64,000 bases of DNA from Ectothiorhodospira marina (lineage in GTDB: Bacteria; Pseudomonadota; Gammaproteobacteria; Ectothiorhodospirales; Ectothiorhodospiraceae): positions 1 through 64,000 of the forward strand of contig NZ_FOAA01000013.1 of NCBI RefSeq assembly GCF_900109495.1, read 5' to 3'. Within the stretch, counting starts at the first letter, position 1. Each line of letters opens with the position of its first letter. Positions 8,632-18,820 of this stretch are shown here, in pieces. The notes under the pieces were generated by a model. It was given only the letters and a program-made list of their open reading frames with translations, ran no database searches and was not told the origin of the DNA. Made by a program: the position numbers and the translations under genes.

Positions 8632-9587
8632 CAACAACTCTCCTGGGTTCCGGGAAGGTGACTGTCTGGGTAGGGATGGCGCGCACCCTGACGGGTGCCC
8701 CGGCGCGTGAGTTCCTGTTCGATGCCATTGATCGCGTTCCACTTGCTGGCGCACCAGTCAGGGGCCAGCAGCAGGGGTTCGCGGGCGGTGGCGGTGAGGC
8801 GGTGGAACACCACCTCCGGTGGGGTCATCTCGATAAGGTCCACGGCGGTGTTCACGTATTCGTTCAGGCTCCAGGGGCGGTACTCTCCGGCGCGCCACTG
8901 ACGGGCCAGTTGCGTGCCGCGCACCACGTGCAGGGGGTGGAGCTTGAGGCCATCGGTGCCCTCGTTGAGCACCCGGCTCAGGGTCTCGCGCTGGTGCCAG
9001 GGCGTCTCGCCGGGCAGGCCGTGGATCAGGTGGGTGCACACCAGCAGTCCGCGACGGCGGGCACGGCGCACGGCGTCCTTGTATTCGCCGAAGCCATGAC
9101 CCCGGTTAACCCGGTTGAGGGTCTCGTCAAAGGCGGTCTGCAGACCCAGTTCCAGCCAGATGAGATAGCCCTGATCCCGGTAGGCGCACAGCAGGTCCAG
9201 CACCTTGTCCGGCACGCAGTCGGGGCGTGTGCCGATGGCCAGCCCCACCACGCCGGGTTGTTCCAGGGCGGCATCATAGAGGTGCTTGAGGCGATCCACC
9301 TCGGCATAGGTGTTGGTGTAGGCCTGAAAATAGGCCAGATACAGGCTGGCGCCGTTGCGCCGGACAATGATCTCGCGGCCGGCCTGGAGTTGACGGGCCA
9401 CCTCGCCACCGTCCTGCCCCTGGGGTGCAAAGCTGTCGTTGTTGCAGAAGGTGCAGCCACCGCGGCCGCGGGTGCCATCCATGTTGGGACAGACGAACCC
9501 GGCGCTCACGGTGAGCTTGTGTACTCGCTGGCCGAAACGGGCCTTGAGGTCACGGCCCAGGGTGTTGACGCGGTCACTCAACCCCAC
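8631..9587 (-). CDS. TIGR01212-family radical SAM protein (YhcC-like)
   Basis: A protein of 318 residues with a GTG start at 9587, three bases after the stop of the preceding gene. The unusual radical-SAM cluster motif of this family, here CPNMDGTRGRGGCTFC, is present near residues 33-48. It is followed by GLAIGTRPDCVPD, WLELGLQT and CTHLIHGLPGET, all typical of YhcC/TIGR01212 proteins. The function of the family is not established. A tail of about 25 extra residues follows the core. Confidence 0.85.
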   Translation of the reverse strand: MGLSDRVNTLGRDLKARFGQRVHKLTVSAGFVCPNMDGTRGRGGCTFCNNDSFAPQGQDGGEVARQLQAGREIIVRRNGASLYLAYFQAYTNTYAEVDRLKHLYDAALEQPGVVGLAIGTRPDCVPDKVLDLLCAYRDQGYLIWLELGLQTAFDETLNRVNRGHGFGEYKDAVRRARRRGLLVCTHLIHGLPGETPWHQRETLSRVLNEGTDGLKLHPLHVVRGTQLARQWRAGEYRPWSLNEYVNTAVDLIEMTPPEVVFHRLTATAREPLLLAPDWCASKWNAINGIEQELTRRGTRQGARHPYPDSHLPGTQESC

Positions 9588-9590
9588 GGG

Positions 9591-10220
9591 TCAACCCACC
9601 TTGTCCAGCACACGGCGCCGGAAACCCACGCCCAGATCCCGGGCGATGGCCTCGCAGGCAGCGATGTCCACGCCTGCCAGGCCATCCACGGCGGTGAGGG
9701 TGACCTCGGGCACATGGGCCCGGGCCTTGCGGGCGAAGTCCAGCAGGGCAGCATGGCTGCCAGGGAGTTTGGGGCGGCAGTGGCGCTCGTAGGTGAGTTC
9801 GTCCTGTGCGTTCAGCGAGATGGACAGGGCATCGATGCAGCCGGCCATCTCCGGGGTCACGTCACGGTCGTGGACCAGGTTGGCCAGGCCATCGGTGTTG
9901 ATGCGCACGCTGCGGGCACCCCGCGCCTTGACCTCACGGGCCACTTCGAGGATGTCTTCCAGTCGCAAGGTGGGCTCGCCCAGACCGCAGAAGACCACCG
10001 CATCCCACTGGGCCGGGTCGCCCACGGCCTCGATCATCTCGGCCACGGTGGGGTCGGCGTGCATGCGCAGGCCGTAGCCCTGCACGTCCCAGGTCTTGTT
10101 GAACTTGGGGCAGAAGGCGCAGCGCAGCGTGCAGCGATTGGTCACATTCAGGTAACGGCGCCCGTGTAGCGTGTAGCCCACCACGCGTTCGGCGTCGTGG
10201 TGGTTGGCCGTCTGTTGCAT
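9591..10220 (-). CDS. TatD-associated radical SAM protein (TIGR04038-like)
   Basis: A protein of 209 residues beginning MQQTANHHDAERVVGYTLHG. The cluster motif CTLRCAFCPKFNKTW (CxxxCxxC) lies near residues 30-37 and FCGLGEPTLRLEDI is the glycine-rich SAM-binding segment. The short radical-SAM core without an auxiliary cluster fits the TatD-associated family. It is the first gene of the five-gene minus-strand operon, and the 265 bases upstream (10221-10485) should contain the operon promoter. No tatD gene is nearby. Confidence 0.78.
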   Translation of the reverse strand: MQQTANHHDAERVVGYTLHGRRYLNVTNRCTLRCAFCPKFNKTWDVQGYGLRMHADPTVAEMIEAVGDPAQWDAVVFCGLGEPTLRLEDILEVAREVKARGARSVRINTDGLANLVHDRDVTPEMAGCIDALSISLNAQDELTYERHCRPKLPGSHAALLDFARKARAHVPEVTLTAVDGLAGVDIAACEAIARDLGVGFRRRVLDKVG

Positions 10221-10485
10221 GTCGTATAGAACCTCTGTGGCATGCGGTCCGGGCGGCTGAAAACCCGCCCCGCCGACCGCGGCGCAGGTGTGCCGGGAAA
10301 GCCTACATTAAACCTCAAGTATGGGGGCGCTGTCATGCCCCTGATGGAGGATAAGCTCGTGGCAGGCCCCCTGTCTGGATGATTTGCTGATGGAAATCCA
10401 TCGGGTCAACGCCCCGCGCCGCCGCACCCCACCGCTGGTTCCCGAAGGTCAGCCATGGGCTTGAGCAGTTCACCTCGCCATCGAC

Positions 10486-12195
10486 TCAGTTGATTTTCCA
10501 GATGGTCGCGGCCAAGTCAGCCAGTTTTCTTTGCCGTGCTTCTATCCTCGCTTCGTCCCATTCATCATATCGCTCCGCAATGGCGCGAGTGATCGTGAAT
10601 TGACTCTTGAGATAGGCCTCTCGTTTGACCGCAAAACCATCATTGCCAAGATCCCGATTTGCAGTCGCCTCCAGCGGCGTCATGTTGCCTAGACGATAAA
10701 CGCAGCGCTCCCGCTGATGATCATCCATGGCATTCCAGGCTTCAGAGGGGCTCTCTGGCAGGATGTGCTCCAGATTGTAGGCGCTACTCTCGAAATCCAG
10801 ATCCAGCCCCGAGCGCTGCCTCTCCAACTCGAACAGGATATACCGCACGACCTTCTTGTTACGCGTATTCGTGGTTTTCAGTGCCTTGACGGTAAACGCG
10901 GCCTTGAACGCCCTGTCATCAGGATAAACCTCATTCAATGCCATGAGCACATGATTGAGCCCTGTGTATTCACCCCCACTTAGCTTGCGGGCCATCTCAT
11001 TGTAGACGCGCTCCTGCTCATGGGTTTGCAGACTGCAGATCACGTTATAGCGCAGTGATACCACCGACACAGCCCTCAGGATCCGGGTAAAGCTCGCGCG
11101 GTCCGCATCGTGGAAACAGCGATAACACGCCATGAGCATGGCCAGCGGCTGACGAACATTGAACATCAACAACTGCTGAAGCGCTTCGCGCTCTTCACGC
11201 TGCCAGCCCTGATGCATGGGGTCCCGCAGCGCCGCATAGGTTTCGGCTGAATGATCCAGCTGGCGCACCAACTCAAAGGCATGGTCTCGTGTCGTCACGC
11301 GACGGCGAATGGTCTTGAACAACTCCGATTTACGCACCAGCTTGTTTTGGCTATTCCAGAATACCCGCAGGAACTCGGGGAAACTTTCGCTCCCCAGTAA
11401 GCCCACGATGCGCTCCCAACGGTCTTCCAGCGCCTTCATCTCTGTCTCGTGCAACTCCCCACTACTGATCAACGAGAACAGATAGTTTTTGAGCAAATCA
11501 GTAGCAGAAAGACGCACACCACGGGCATTCAGGGTCTCGAAGACCTTGAAGGCGTTCAGTTCGTCCGTCACCGTGATGACGGTGAAGAATAGCTTGTCCA
11601 CCAGGCCATCCAGCATGGCTGCGAACTCCCGCCCACTGTCCGGAGTGCGACCAAAGCGCTGGAGAAATCGCTCCTTGAACCAGACAAATGCCTTGCGCAG
11701 CTGATGTTCGGAGGCATGCAGATTTCTCTGCGGCAGCTGCTCCAAAGGCACGAGATAAGTCTGGTAAAAGCGGTTGTTATGACGGTTCAGTTCCAGCTTG
11801 GAACGCGGGATCAGCGTCACAGGGTCCACGTAACCGATGTAGGCATTACGGAGAAACTCCTTTCGGCGCAGATTATCCTCGGCATCATGACCCGCCGCCA
11901 CCAGATCCTGGAGATAGGCCAGCCCGGCAAGGATCATCACACTGATGGTTGTGATCCGCTGCTGCCCGTCGATGATATCGAAGCGTTTGCTGTCGGAGGA
12001 CTGCAACACCAAATAGCCCATGTAGTGGGCAAGCTCTCCATCCTCCTCAAATAGCGCAACGATATCTTGCCAGAGGTCATCCCACTCATCATCGGACCAC
12101 GAATAGTCACGCTGAAAAGGGGGAACCCGATAGCTCAGACCATTACCCAGCAGTTGGCGAAACGTGCTGTTTGCCGTGTTGAAGTTCATCCACAT
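10486..12195 (-). CDS. DUF262/DUF1524 protein, GmrSD-like (probable type IV restriction or related defence nuclease)
   Basis: A protein of 569 residues. The N-terminal DUF262 (ParB/sulfiredoxin-like) part carries [11 protein letters not shown] and [21 protein letters not shown] is the hallmark NTP-binding motif. The C-terminal DUF1524 HNH-type nuclease part carries [14 protein letters not shown] (HxxP) and [19 protein letters not shown]. Both catalytic signatures are intact. GmrSD and BrxU, which share this architecture, cleave glucosylated or otherwise modified phage DNA. The gene stands alone with no methylase, and its text looks less GC-biased than its neighbours, which suggests horizontal gain. 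A second ATG, at 12189, is also possible. Confidence 0.83.
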   Translation of the reverse strand: MWMNFNTANSTFRQLLGNGLSYRVPPFQRDYSWSDDEWDDLWQDIVALFEEDGELAHYMGYLVLQSSDSKRFDIIDGQQRITTISVMILAGLAYLQDLVAAGHDAEDNLRRKEFLRNAYIGYVDPVTLIPRSKLELNRHNNRFYQTYLVPLEQLPQRNLHASEHQLRKAFVWFKERFLQRFGRTPDSGREFAAMLDGLVDKLFFTVITVTDELNAFKVFETLNARGVRLSATDLLKNYLFSLISSGELHETEMKALEDRWERIVGLLGSESFPEFLRVFWNSQNKLVRKSELFKTIRRRVTTRDHAFELVRQLDHSAETYAALRDPMHQGWQREEREALQQLLMFNVRQPLAMLMACYRCFHDADRASFTRILRAVSVVSLRYNVICSLQTHEQERVYNEMARKLSGGEYTGLNHVLMALNEVYPDDRAFKAAFTVKALKTTNTRNKKVVRYILFELERQRSGLDLDFESSAYNLEHILPESPSEAWNAMDDHQRERCVYRLGNMTPLEATANRDLGNDGFAVKREAYLKSQFTITRAIAERYDEWDEARIEARQRKLADLAATIWKIN

Positions 12196-12284
12196 CGAGG
12201 ATGTGCTCCGCCTGCCCGCTTCAATAATCGTTTGCCTCCCCTCGACCCCTGACCGGAAGCGCCAAGCCCTTCTTTCGAAGATCC

Positions 12285-12851
12285 TTACGTCTTGGGCAAC
12301 GTGACCCCCCGCTGCCCCTGATACTTCCCGCCCCTATCCTTGTACGACACATCACACACCTCATCGGACTCCAGGAACAGCATCTGCGCCACGCCTTCGT
12401 TGGCGTAGATCCGCGCCGGCAGCGGCGTGGTATTGGAAAACTCCAACGTCACATGCCCCTCCCACTCCGGCTCCAAGGGCGTTACATTGACGATCAAACC
12501 GCACCTTGCGTACGTACTTTTTCCGAGACAAATAGTCAGGATTGAGCGTGGAATACGAAAGTATTCAAGGGTATGCGCCAGCGCAAAGGAGTTGGGCGGG
12601 ATGATGCAGACGTCCGACTTCACATCCACGAAGCTGCGCTCGTCGAAGTGCTTGGGATCGACGATGGTGGAGTTGATGTTGGTGAACACCTTGAATTCAT
12701 CAGCGCAGCGCACGTCGTAGCCGTAGCTGGAGGTGCCGTAGGAGATGATGCGTTCATCTCCGACATAGCGCACCTGGCCCGGCTCGAAGGGCTCGATCAT
12801 GCCGTGTTCTTCCGCCATGCGGCGGATCCAGTGGTCGGATTTGATGGACAT
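12285..12851 (-). CDS. dcd: dCTP deaminase
   Basis: A protein of 188 residues, the usual length of Dcd, which deaminates dCTP to dUTP for thymidylate synthesis. Diagnostic motifs are the N-terminal [12 protein letters not shown], the [13 protein letters not shown] block, [31 protein letters not shown] with the catalytic glutamate, and the C-terminal [16 protein letters not shown] lid. It starts three bases after the apbC stop and is probably co-transcribed with it. Confidence 0.96.
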   Translation of the reverse strand: MSIKSDHWIRRMAEEHGMIEPFEPGQVRYVGDERIISYGTSSYGYDVRCADEFKVFTNINSTIVDPKHFDERSFVDVKSDVCIIPPNSFALAHTLEYFRIPRSILTICLGKSTYARCGLIVNVTPLEPEWEGHVTLEFSNTTPLPARIYANEGVAQMLFLESDEVCDVSYKDRGGKYQGQRGVTLPKT

Positions 12852-12854
12852 GGG

Positions 12855-13946
12855 TCAGGTGTTCTGGATGACGATGTTGGGGAACTTGGAACTGAAGTCC
12901 TTGGCCTGGGTGGCCAGGCGCGCGGCGGAGCGGCGGGCGATCTCCCGGTAGATCTCGGCCACGCGGCCTTCCGGATCGGCCACCACGGTGGGATTGCCTC
13001 CATCCACCTGCTCACGGATATGCATGTCCAGCGGCAGGGCGCCCAGGAACTCGGCGCCGTATTCCTCGGCCATGCGCTCGCCGCCGCCCTGGCCGAAGAT
13101 ATGCTCTTCGTGGCCGCAATTGGAGCAGATGTGGATGCTCATGTTCTCCACCACACCCAGCACGGGCACGTCCACCTTCTCGAACATCTTCAGGCCCTTG
13201 CGGGCATCCAGCAGGGCGATGTCCTGGGGGGTGGTGACGATGATGGCGCCACTCACCGGGATCTTCTGGGCCAGGGTGAGCTGGGTGTCACCGGTGCCCG
13301 GGGGCAGGTCGATGATCAGGTAATCCAGTTCCGACCAGTTGGTATCGCGCAGCAACTGCTCCAGGGCCTGGGTGACCATGGGGCCACGCCAGATCATGGG
13401 GGTATCCTCTTCGATGAGGAACCCGATGGACATGGCCTGCAGACCATGATTCTCCATGGGCTGCATGGTCTTGCCGTCCTTGGTCTCCGGCTTGCCGGAG
13501 ATGCCCAGCATGCGCGGCTGGCTGGGGCCATAGATGTCCGCGTCCAGGATGCCCACCGTGGCGCCTTCGGCCTTCAGGGCCAGGGCCAGGTTGACGGCGG
13601 TGGTGGACTTGCCCACGCCGCCTTTGCCGGAGGCCACGGCGATGATGTTCTTGATGCCTCCCAGGGGCTTGAGGGTGCGCTGCACCGCATGGGCCACAAT
13701 ACGGGTGGTGATGTTCACCGCCACCTGATCAACGCCGTCGATGGCCTTGAGCTTCTCCTCCACCAAACGGGTGAGCTCGCCATGCCAGCCCGCGGCCGGA
13801 TAGCCCAGGGTGAGTTGCACGGTCACCGAGGCACCGTCGATCTGGATGTCCTTCACCTCGTTGGCGGACACAAGGTCCTTGTCCAGGTGAGGATCCTGAA
13901 TCTCCTTGAGGGCCGTTTCAATCTTGAGCCGAGACAGTTCCGCCAT
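12855..13946 (-). CDS. apbC: Mrp/NBP35-family iron-sulfur carrier protein ApbC
   Basis: A protein of 363 residues from the ATG at 13946; the longer frame to 14006 lies in repeat-flanking sequence. Residues 1-90 form the MIP18/DUF59 domain. The P-loop ATPase part carries the deviant Walker A SGKGGVGKST near residue 108, DADIYGPSQPRML and IDLPPGTGD. The cluster-binding CxxC is CSNCGH near residue 275. ApbC binds and passes on [4Fe-4S] clusters. It is followed by dcd on the same strand and divergent from metG across the tandem repeat block. Confidence 0.92.
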   Translation of the reverse strand: MAELSRLKIETALKEIQDPHLDKDLVSANEVKDIQIDGASVTVQLTLGYPAAGWHGELTRLVEEKLKAIDGVDQVAVNITTRIVAHAVQRTLKPLGGIKNIIAVASGKGGVGKSTTAVNLALALKAEGATVGILDADIYGPSQPRMLGISGKPETKDGKTMQPMENHGLQAMSIGFLIEEDTPMIWRGPMVTQALEQLLRDTNWSELDYLIIDLPPGTGDTQLTLAQKIPVSGAIIVTTPQDIALLDARKGLKMFEKVDVPVLGVVENMSIHICSNCGHEEHIFGQGGGERMAEEYGAEFLGALPLDMHIREQVDGGNPTVVADPEGRVAEIYREIARRSAARLATQAKDFSSKFPNIVIQNT

Positions 13947-14022
13947 GTTCTTCACTCCGCAATCTTGCAATCCCCGGGATTCTACACGATGGCAGCCTGA
14001 CCCCAACCCCTATGCCCCGACG

Positions 14023-14246
14023 GCCCTCACCCCAACCCCTCTCCCGCCAGCGGGAGAGGGGCTACAACCCCCCTCTCTCCCCCGAGGGAGAGGGGCTACA
14101 ACCCCCCTCTCTCCCCCGAGGGAGAGGGGCTACAACCCCCCTCTCTCCCCCGAGGGAGAGGGGCTACAACCCCCCTCTCTCCCCCCGAGGGAGAGGGGCT
14201 ACAACTCCCTTCTCCCCTCGGGGGAGAAGGGCTGGGGATGAGGGGA
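14023..14246. repeat. Tandem 34-bp repeat block of the CCCCTCTCCC family
   Basis: Units beginning CTACAACCCCCC start at 14062, 14096, 14130 and 14164 with an exact 34-base period. A variant unit starts at 14199, after one inserted C. Each unit contains the small inverted repeat CCTCTCTCCCCCGAGGGAGAGG. The block is bounded by CCCTCACCCCAACCCCTCTCCC on the left and GGCTGGGGATGAGGGG on the right, so it is an expanded copy of the dispersed repeat also at 4841, 32574 and 54301. Open frames across it are repeat artefacts, not genes. It lies between divergent apbC and metG. Confidence 0.9.
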
Positions 14247-14321
14247 GGCGGCGGGCACGTTCGCTGGCCCGCCCGCCGGGAAACTGTTAACTTCAACGGT
14301 TTTCCCCGTAGCGTCCCGATC

Positions 14322-16349
14322 ATGACATCCCACACCCGCAACATCCTCGTCACCAGTGCCCTGCCCTATGCCAACGGGCCCATCCACCTGGGGCATCTGG
14401 TGGAATACATCCAGACCGACATCTGGGTGCGCTTTCAAAAGACCCGTGGCCATCGCTGCCTGTACGTGTGTGCCGATGACGCCCACGGCACCCCCATCAT
14501 GCTCAAGGCCCGCAGCGAGGGCATCACGCCGGATGAACTCATCGAACGCATCGGTCAGGAACACCGCCAGGACTTCGCCGGCTTTCTGGTGAATTTCGAC
14601 AACTACCACAGCACCCATTCCCCGGAGAATCGGCATTTCGCCGAACTCATCTATGGCCGCCTCAAGGAAAAGGGTCATATCGCCCGGCGCACCATCCGCC
14701 AGGCCTACGACCCCGAGGCGGGCATGTTCCTGCCCGACCGCTTCATCAAGGGCGAATGCCCCCGCTGCGGAGCGGCCGACCAATACGGCGACTCCTGCGA
14801 GGCCTGCGGCGCCACCTATACCCCCACGGACCTGAAGAATCCGGTGTCCGCCATCTCCGGCGCCACCCCCGTGGAGAAGGAGTCCGAGCACTACTTCTTC
14901 CAACTGGCGGACTTTCACAAGATGCTGCGGGACTGGACCGGCTCGGGCAGCCTGCAGGGGGAGATCCGCAACAAGCTGCGGGAGTGGTTCGAGGCGGGCC
15001 TGAATGATTGGGACATCTCCCGGGACGCCCCCTACTGGGGCTTCGAGATCCCCGATGCCCCGGGCAAGTTCTTTTATGTGTGGCTGGACGCCCCCATCGG
15101 TTACATGGCCAGCTTCCAGAACTACTGCGATCAGCACGGCCTGGACTTCAACGCCTGGTGGAACCCGGACAGCGACACGGAACTGCACCACTTCATCGGC
15201 AAGGACATCGCCTACTTCCATACCTTGTTCTGGCCGGCCATGCTGCATGGTGCCGGCTTTCGCGCCCCCACGGCGGTGCACTGCCACGGCTTTCTCACCG
15301 TGAACGGTCAGAAGATGTCCAAGTCCCGGGGTACCTTCATCAAGGCCAGCACCTATCTGGAGCACCTGCAACCGGAATACCTGCGCTACTACTTTGCCGC
15401 CAAGCTGGGCCCCGGCGTGGATGACATCGACCTCTCCCTGGACGACTTCATCGCCCGGGTGAACAGCGACCTGGTGGGCAAGGTGGTGAACATCGCCTCC
15501 CGCTGCGCCGGGTTCATTCACAAGCGATTCGAGGGACGCCTGGCGGAGACACTGCCCGACGCTGACCTGTACGACCGTTTCCACCGCGCCGGCGAGGAGA
15601 TTGCCGAGTTGTACGAGCGCCGGGAATTCGGCCAGGCCATGCGGGTGATCATGTCCCTGGCGGACACCGCCAATCAGTACGTGGATGAGCAAAAGCCCTG
15701 GGTGCTGGCCAAGCAGGAGGACACCCTGCCCCAGGTTCAGGGCATCTGCACCCAGGGGATCAACCTGTTCCGGGTGCTGATGACCTACCTCAAGCCGGTG
15801 CTGCCGGCCATGGCCGAACGGGCCGAGGCCTTCCTGGATGTGGAACCGCTGACCTGGGATGCGGTGGCCAAGCCCCTGACCGGCGCGCGTATCAAGCCCT
15901 ACGAGCCGCTGATGACCCGGGTGGACCCAGAGGCTGTCAAGGCCCTGCTGGAGGCCTCCAAGGAGAGCCTGGAGCCTACCCCGTCAAAGCCCACCGGGCC
16001 GCTGGCGAAGGACCCGATCCGCGACGAGATCAGCTTTGATGATTTTGCCAAGGTGGACCTGCGCATCGCCCGCATCGCTCAGGCGGAGCATGTGAAGGGG
16101 GCGGACAAGCTGCTGCGTCTCACCCTGGACCTGGGGGGCGAGACGCGTCAGGTCTTTGCCGGGATCAAGTCGGCCTATGACCCGGCCGATCTGGAGGGCC
16201 GGCTGACCGTCATGGTGGCCAACCTGGCGCCGCGCAAGATGAAGTTCGGCGTCTCGGAGGGGATGGTGCTGGCGGCTGGTCCGGGGGGCAAGGATCTGTT
16301 CATCCTCTCGCCGGATGAGGGGGCCGAGCCGGGGATGAGGGTGAAGTAA
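14322..16349 (+). CDS. metG: Methionine-tRNA ligase with C-terminal tRNA-binding domain
   Basis: A protein of 675 residues, starting at the ATG at 14322 ([29 protein letters not shown]). The class I signature is HLGH near residue 22 and KMSKSRG is present near residue 333. The connective peptide holds a zinc knuckle, CPRCG and CEACG, near residues 146-162. The last ~110 residues (from [18 protein letters not shown]) form the EMAPII-like tRNA-binding domain that dimerises the enzyme. Frames extending upstream run into the tandem repeats and are not credible. Confidence 0.97.
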   Translation: MTSHTRNILVTSALPYANGPIHLGHLVEYIQTDIWVRFQKTRGHRCLYVCADDAHGTPIMLKARSEGITPDELIERIGQEHRQDFAGFLVNFDNYHSTHSPENRHFAELIYGRLKEKGHIARRTIRQAYDPEAGMFLPDRFIKGECPRCGAADQYGDSCEACGATYTPTDLKNPVSAISGATPVEKESEHYFFQLADFHKMLRDWTGSGSLQGEIRNKLREWFEAGLNDWDISRDAPYWGFEIPDAPGKFFYVWLDAPIGYMASFQNYCDQHGLDFNAWWNPDSDTELHHFIGKDIAYFHTLFWPAMLHGAGFRAPTAVHCHGFLTVNGQKMSKSRGTFIKASTYLEHLQPEYLRYYFAAKLGPGVDDIDLSLDDFIARVNSDLVGKVVNIASRCAGFIHKRFEGRLAETLPDADLYDRFHRAGEEIAELYERREFGQAMRVIMSLADTANQYVDEQKPWVLAKQEDTLPQVQGICTQGINLFRVLMTYLKPVLPAMAERAEAFLDVEPLTWDAVAKPLTGARIKPYEPLMTRVDPEAVKALLEASKESLEPTPSKPTGPLAKDPIRDEISFDDFAKVDLRIARIAQAEHVKGADKLLRLTLDLGGETRQVFAGIKSAYDPADLEGRLTVMVANLAPRKMKFGVSEGMVLAAGPGGKDLFILSPDEGAEPGMRVK

Positions 16350-16350
16350 T

Positions 16351-16569
16351 TCACCCTGCGGCGACCGGCAGCGGATGATCAAAACGAGGCTGCGACGGGA
16401 ACGCCGCGCCGGCCCCCACCCCCTGCCGGGAACGGGACTGGCGTACGCCGTCCAGTTCTGCCTCCACCTTTTTGAGCTCCCGCTCCAGACTCACCATCCG
16501 CCGACGCAGGGCCGCTTCGCGTTGGATGGTGCTGTATTCCTGCCCGGATACTGGATTTGCGTGGCTCAT
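16351..16569 (-). CDS. Small coiled-coil protein of unknown function
   Basis: A protein of 72 residues. Residues about 15-47 (REAALRRRMVSLERELKKVEAELDGVRQS, heptad-like, charged) should form a coiled coil; the tail is Pro/Gly-rich. A good ribosome site, AAGAGGTGA, stands eight bases before the ATG, the best evidence that it is expressed. It is convergent with metG with a one-base gap. No family is recognised. The protein is too short for confident prediction. Confidence 0.55.
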   Translation of the reverse strand: MSHANPVSGQEYSTIQREAALRRRMVSLERELKKVEAELDGVRQSRSRQGVGAGAAFPSQPRFDHPLPVAAG

Positions 16570-16747
16570 GACGGGTCACCTCTTGCGTTTTATCAATAAT
16601 GATGACTCAAACCTAGCAGTCCGATAGACTCCTTTGAAAGAATATTAAATTCTTCATCAATCACCCCAGGGCATAAACCCCTCCCCCAGGATAAGCGGAT
16701 GCCCGAGTGACGGATCCGACGCCATCGGCACCCAAGAGCCCCCGCCC

Positions 16748-17722
16748 ATGAAACTCCAGCAATTCCGCTACCTGCAGGCCATCGTCGAGAATAACCTCAA
16801 CGTCACCGAGGCAGCCGAACGGCTGTTCACCTCCCAGCCCGGGGTGAGCAAGCAGGTCAAATTACTGGAACAAGAGCTGGGGCTGGAAATCTTTCACCGC
16901 ACTGGCAAGCACTTCGCGCACGTGACGCCGGCGGGACAGAAGATCCTGGCGCGGGCGGAGAACATCCTCAAGGAGGTGGAAAATATCCGCGCCATGGCCG
17001 AGGAGTTTCGTGACGAGGATCGGGGCAGTCTGAGCATTGCCACCACCCACACCCAGGCCCGCTACTTCCTGCCCCCCCTGATCACCCGCTTTCGCGAGCG
17101 CTACCCCCGGGTGCACCTGCTGATTCACCAGGGCAACCCGGAACAGATCGCCCAGATGGCCGCCTCAGGTCAGGTGGACTTTGCCATCGCCACCGAGGCC
17201 ATCGCCCTGCATCGGGAACTGATCATGGTGCCAGCCTATCGGTGGCGCCATGGCGTGGTGGTCACTCCGGAACACCCCCTGGCCACCGCGAAGCCGCTCA
17301 CCCTGGGGGCCGTGGCCGAGCACCCCATCGTCACCTACGTACACGGCTTCACCGGACGCGGCCGGCTGGAACAGGACTTTCAACAACAGGGGCTCACCCC
17401 GGAGATCGTCCTGAGCGCAGCGGACTCGGACGTGATCAAGACCTATGTGCGGCTGGGGCTGGGGGTGGGCATCATTGCCCACATGGCCTTCGAGGAGGCC
17501 ACAGACACGGACCTGACCTATCTACCGGCGGAAGGGCTGTTCAGCGAGCACATCACCCGGGTGGGGTTCCGGCAGGGCATGTATCTGCGCCGTTATATGG
17601 GATACTTCATGTCGCTGATCGCGCCACACCTGGACCAGCCCAGCCTGGAAAAAGCCCTGTCGGCGCGGAATCAGGAAGCCGTGGACGCCCTCTTCGCTGG
17701 CGTGACCTTACCGGTGCATTGA
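16748..17722 (+). CDS. LysR-family regulator, CysB-like (first of a tandem pair)
   Basis: A protein of 324 residues. The N-terminal helix-turn-helix MKLQQFRYLQAIVENNLNVTEAAERLFTSQPGVSKQVKLLEQELG is the CysB/Cbl subfamily form. The effector domain keeps ATTHTQARYFLPP (the sulfate/acetylserine-binding segment of CysB), VTYVHGFTGR, ADSDVIKTYVRLGLGVGII and RYMGYFMSLIAPH. CysB regulators control sulfur assimilation genes, with N-acetylserine and sulfate or thiosulfate as effectors. Its neighbour at 17827 is a close paralogue. Which of the two is the true CysB and which a Cbl-like partner cannot be told from sequence alone. Confidence 0.86.
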   Translation: MKLQQFRYLQAIVENNLNVTEAAERLFTSQPGVSKQVKLLEQELGLEIFHRTGKHFAHVTPAGQKILARAENILKEVENIRAMAEEFRDEDRGSLSIATTHTQARYFLPPLITRFRERYPRVHLLIHQGNPEQIAQMAASGQVDFAIATEAIALHRELIMVPAYRWRHGVVVTPEHPLATAKPLTLGAVAEHPIVTYVHGFTGRGRLEQDFQQQGLTPEIVLSAADSDVIKTYVRLGLGVGIIAHMAFEEATDTDLTYLPAEGLFSEHITRVGFRQGMYLRRYMGYFMSLIAPHLDQPSLEKALSARNQEAVDALFAGVTLPVH

Positions 17723-17826
17723 ATACGCAACCACGACCCCATAACACGAAATTATTTGCATATGTATAATTGCAGGGACATGCATTCCGCGCGACCGGCA
17801 TCACGGCGTCACAGGATCCCATTTTC

Positions 17827-18816
17827 ATGAAACTCCAGCAACTCCGCTATCTGCAGGCCATCGCCCGTTATAACCTGAACATCTCCGAGGCGGCGGACCG
17901 TTTGATGACCTCGCAGCCGGGCATCAGCAAGCAGATTCGTCTGCTGGAGGAGGAACTGGGCGTGCCGCTGTTCCAGCGCAACGGCAAACACCTGTCGGGC
18001 ATGACCCCGGTGGGACGGCGCATCCTGGCCTACAGCGACACCATCCTGAGGGAGGTGGAGAACATCCGTAGCGCCGCCGAAGAGGCCCGGGACGAACAGG
18101 CCGGGGATCTGCGCATTGCCACCACCCACGCCCAGGCCCGCTACATCCTGCCCCCGATCGTGGATGCCTTCAAGCACCGATTCCCCAAGGTGCGGGTGCA
18201 AATTCACCAGGGCACGCCGCGCCAGATCGCCGAGATGCTCAGTCACGACGAGGTGGACTTCATCATCGGCACCGAACCCCTGCTCGCCTCCGGGCAAGTG
18301 ATCATGCTCCCCGCCTATCGCTGGACCCATTGCGTGGTCGTGCCCACGGGACACGAACTGGCGCACGAAAAGGCCATCCCGCTGGAGCGACTGGCGGATT
18401 ACCCCATCGTGACCTACCTGGATGGATTCAGCGGACGCACCAAGATGGACTCGGATTTCCGCCGCGCAGGCCTCACCCCGGACATCGTCCTCACCGCCGC
18501 CGACGCGGACGTGATCAAGACCTACGTCCGTCACGGCATGGGGGTGGGCATCATCGCCCGCATCGCCCTGGAGGCAGGTCATGACGATGACCTGGTTCCC
18601 CTGGAGACGCAGCCAGCCTTTTCCGAGAACATCACCCGCATCGGCTTCCGCCGCGGCGCCTGGATGCGCACCTACATGTTCGACTTCATCACCCTGCTGG
18701 CCCCGCACCTCACTCACGAACAGGTGGCCAGCGCCGTTCAGGAACTGGATCCGGAGGCGGTGGAACGCCTCTTCGCCAACACCGACCTCCCCACAGGACA
18801 ACCCGCCTGGTCTTGA
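17827..18816 (+). CDS. LysR-family regulator, CysB-like (second of a tandem pair)
   Basis: A protein of 329 residues from the ATG at 17827, which gives the same N-terminus (MKLQQLRYLQAI) as the upstream paralogue. The longer frame from 17770 adds unrelated residues and is rejected. It shares the CysB motifs ATTHAQARYILPP, VTYLDGFSGR, ADADVIKTYVRHGMGVGII and FDFITLLAPHL. Only 104 bases separate it from the first copy, so the pair may be co-transcribed, though the gap has an AT-rich stretch (TTATTTGCATATGTATAAT) that could be a separate promoter. Confidence 0.86.
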   Translation: MKLQQLRYLQAIARYNLNISEAADRLMTSQPGISKQIRLLEEELGVPLFQRNGKHLSGMTPVGRRILAYSDTILREVENIRSAAEEARDEQAGDLRIATTHAQARYILPPIVDAFKHRFPKVRVQIHQGTPRQIAEMLSHDEVDFIIGTEPLLASGQVIMLPAYRWTHCVVVPTGHELAHEKAIPLERLADYPIVTYLDGFSGRTKMDSDFRRAGLTPDIVLTAADADVIKTYVRHGMGVGIIARIALEAGHDDDLVPLETQPAFSENITRIGFRRGAWMRTYMFDFITLLAPHLTHEQVASAVQELDPEAVERLFANTDLPTGQPAWS

Positions 18817-18820
18817 GCCC

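Noticed and set aside
14062-14232. CRISPR array
   Set aside because: The 34-base units are contiguous and nearly identical throughout, with no unique spacers and no cas genes; it is a simple tandem repeat.
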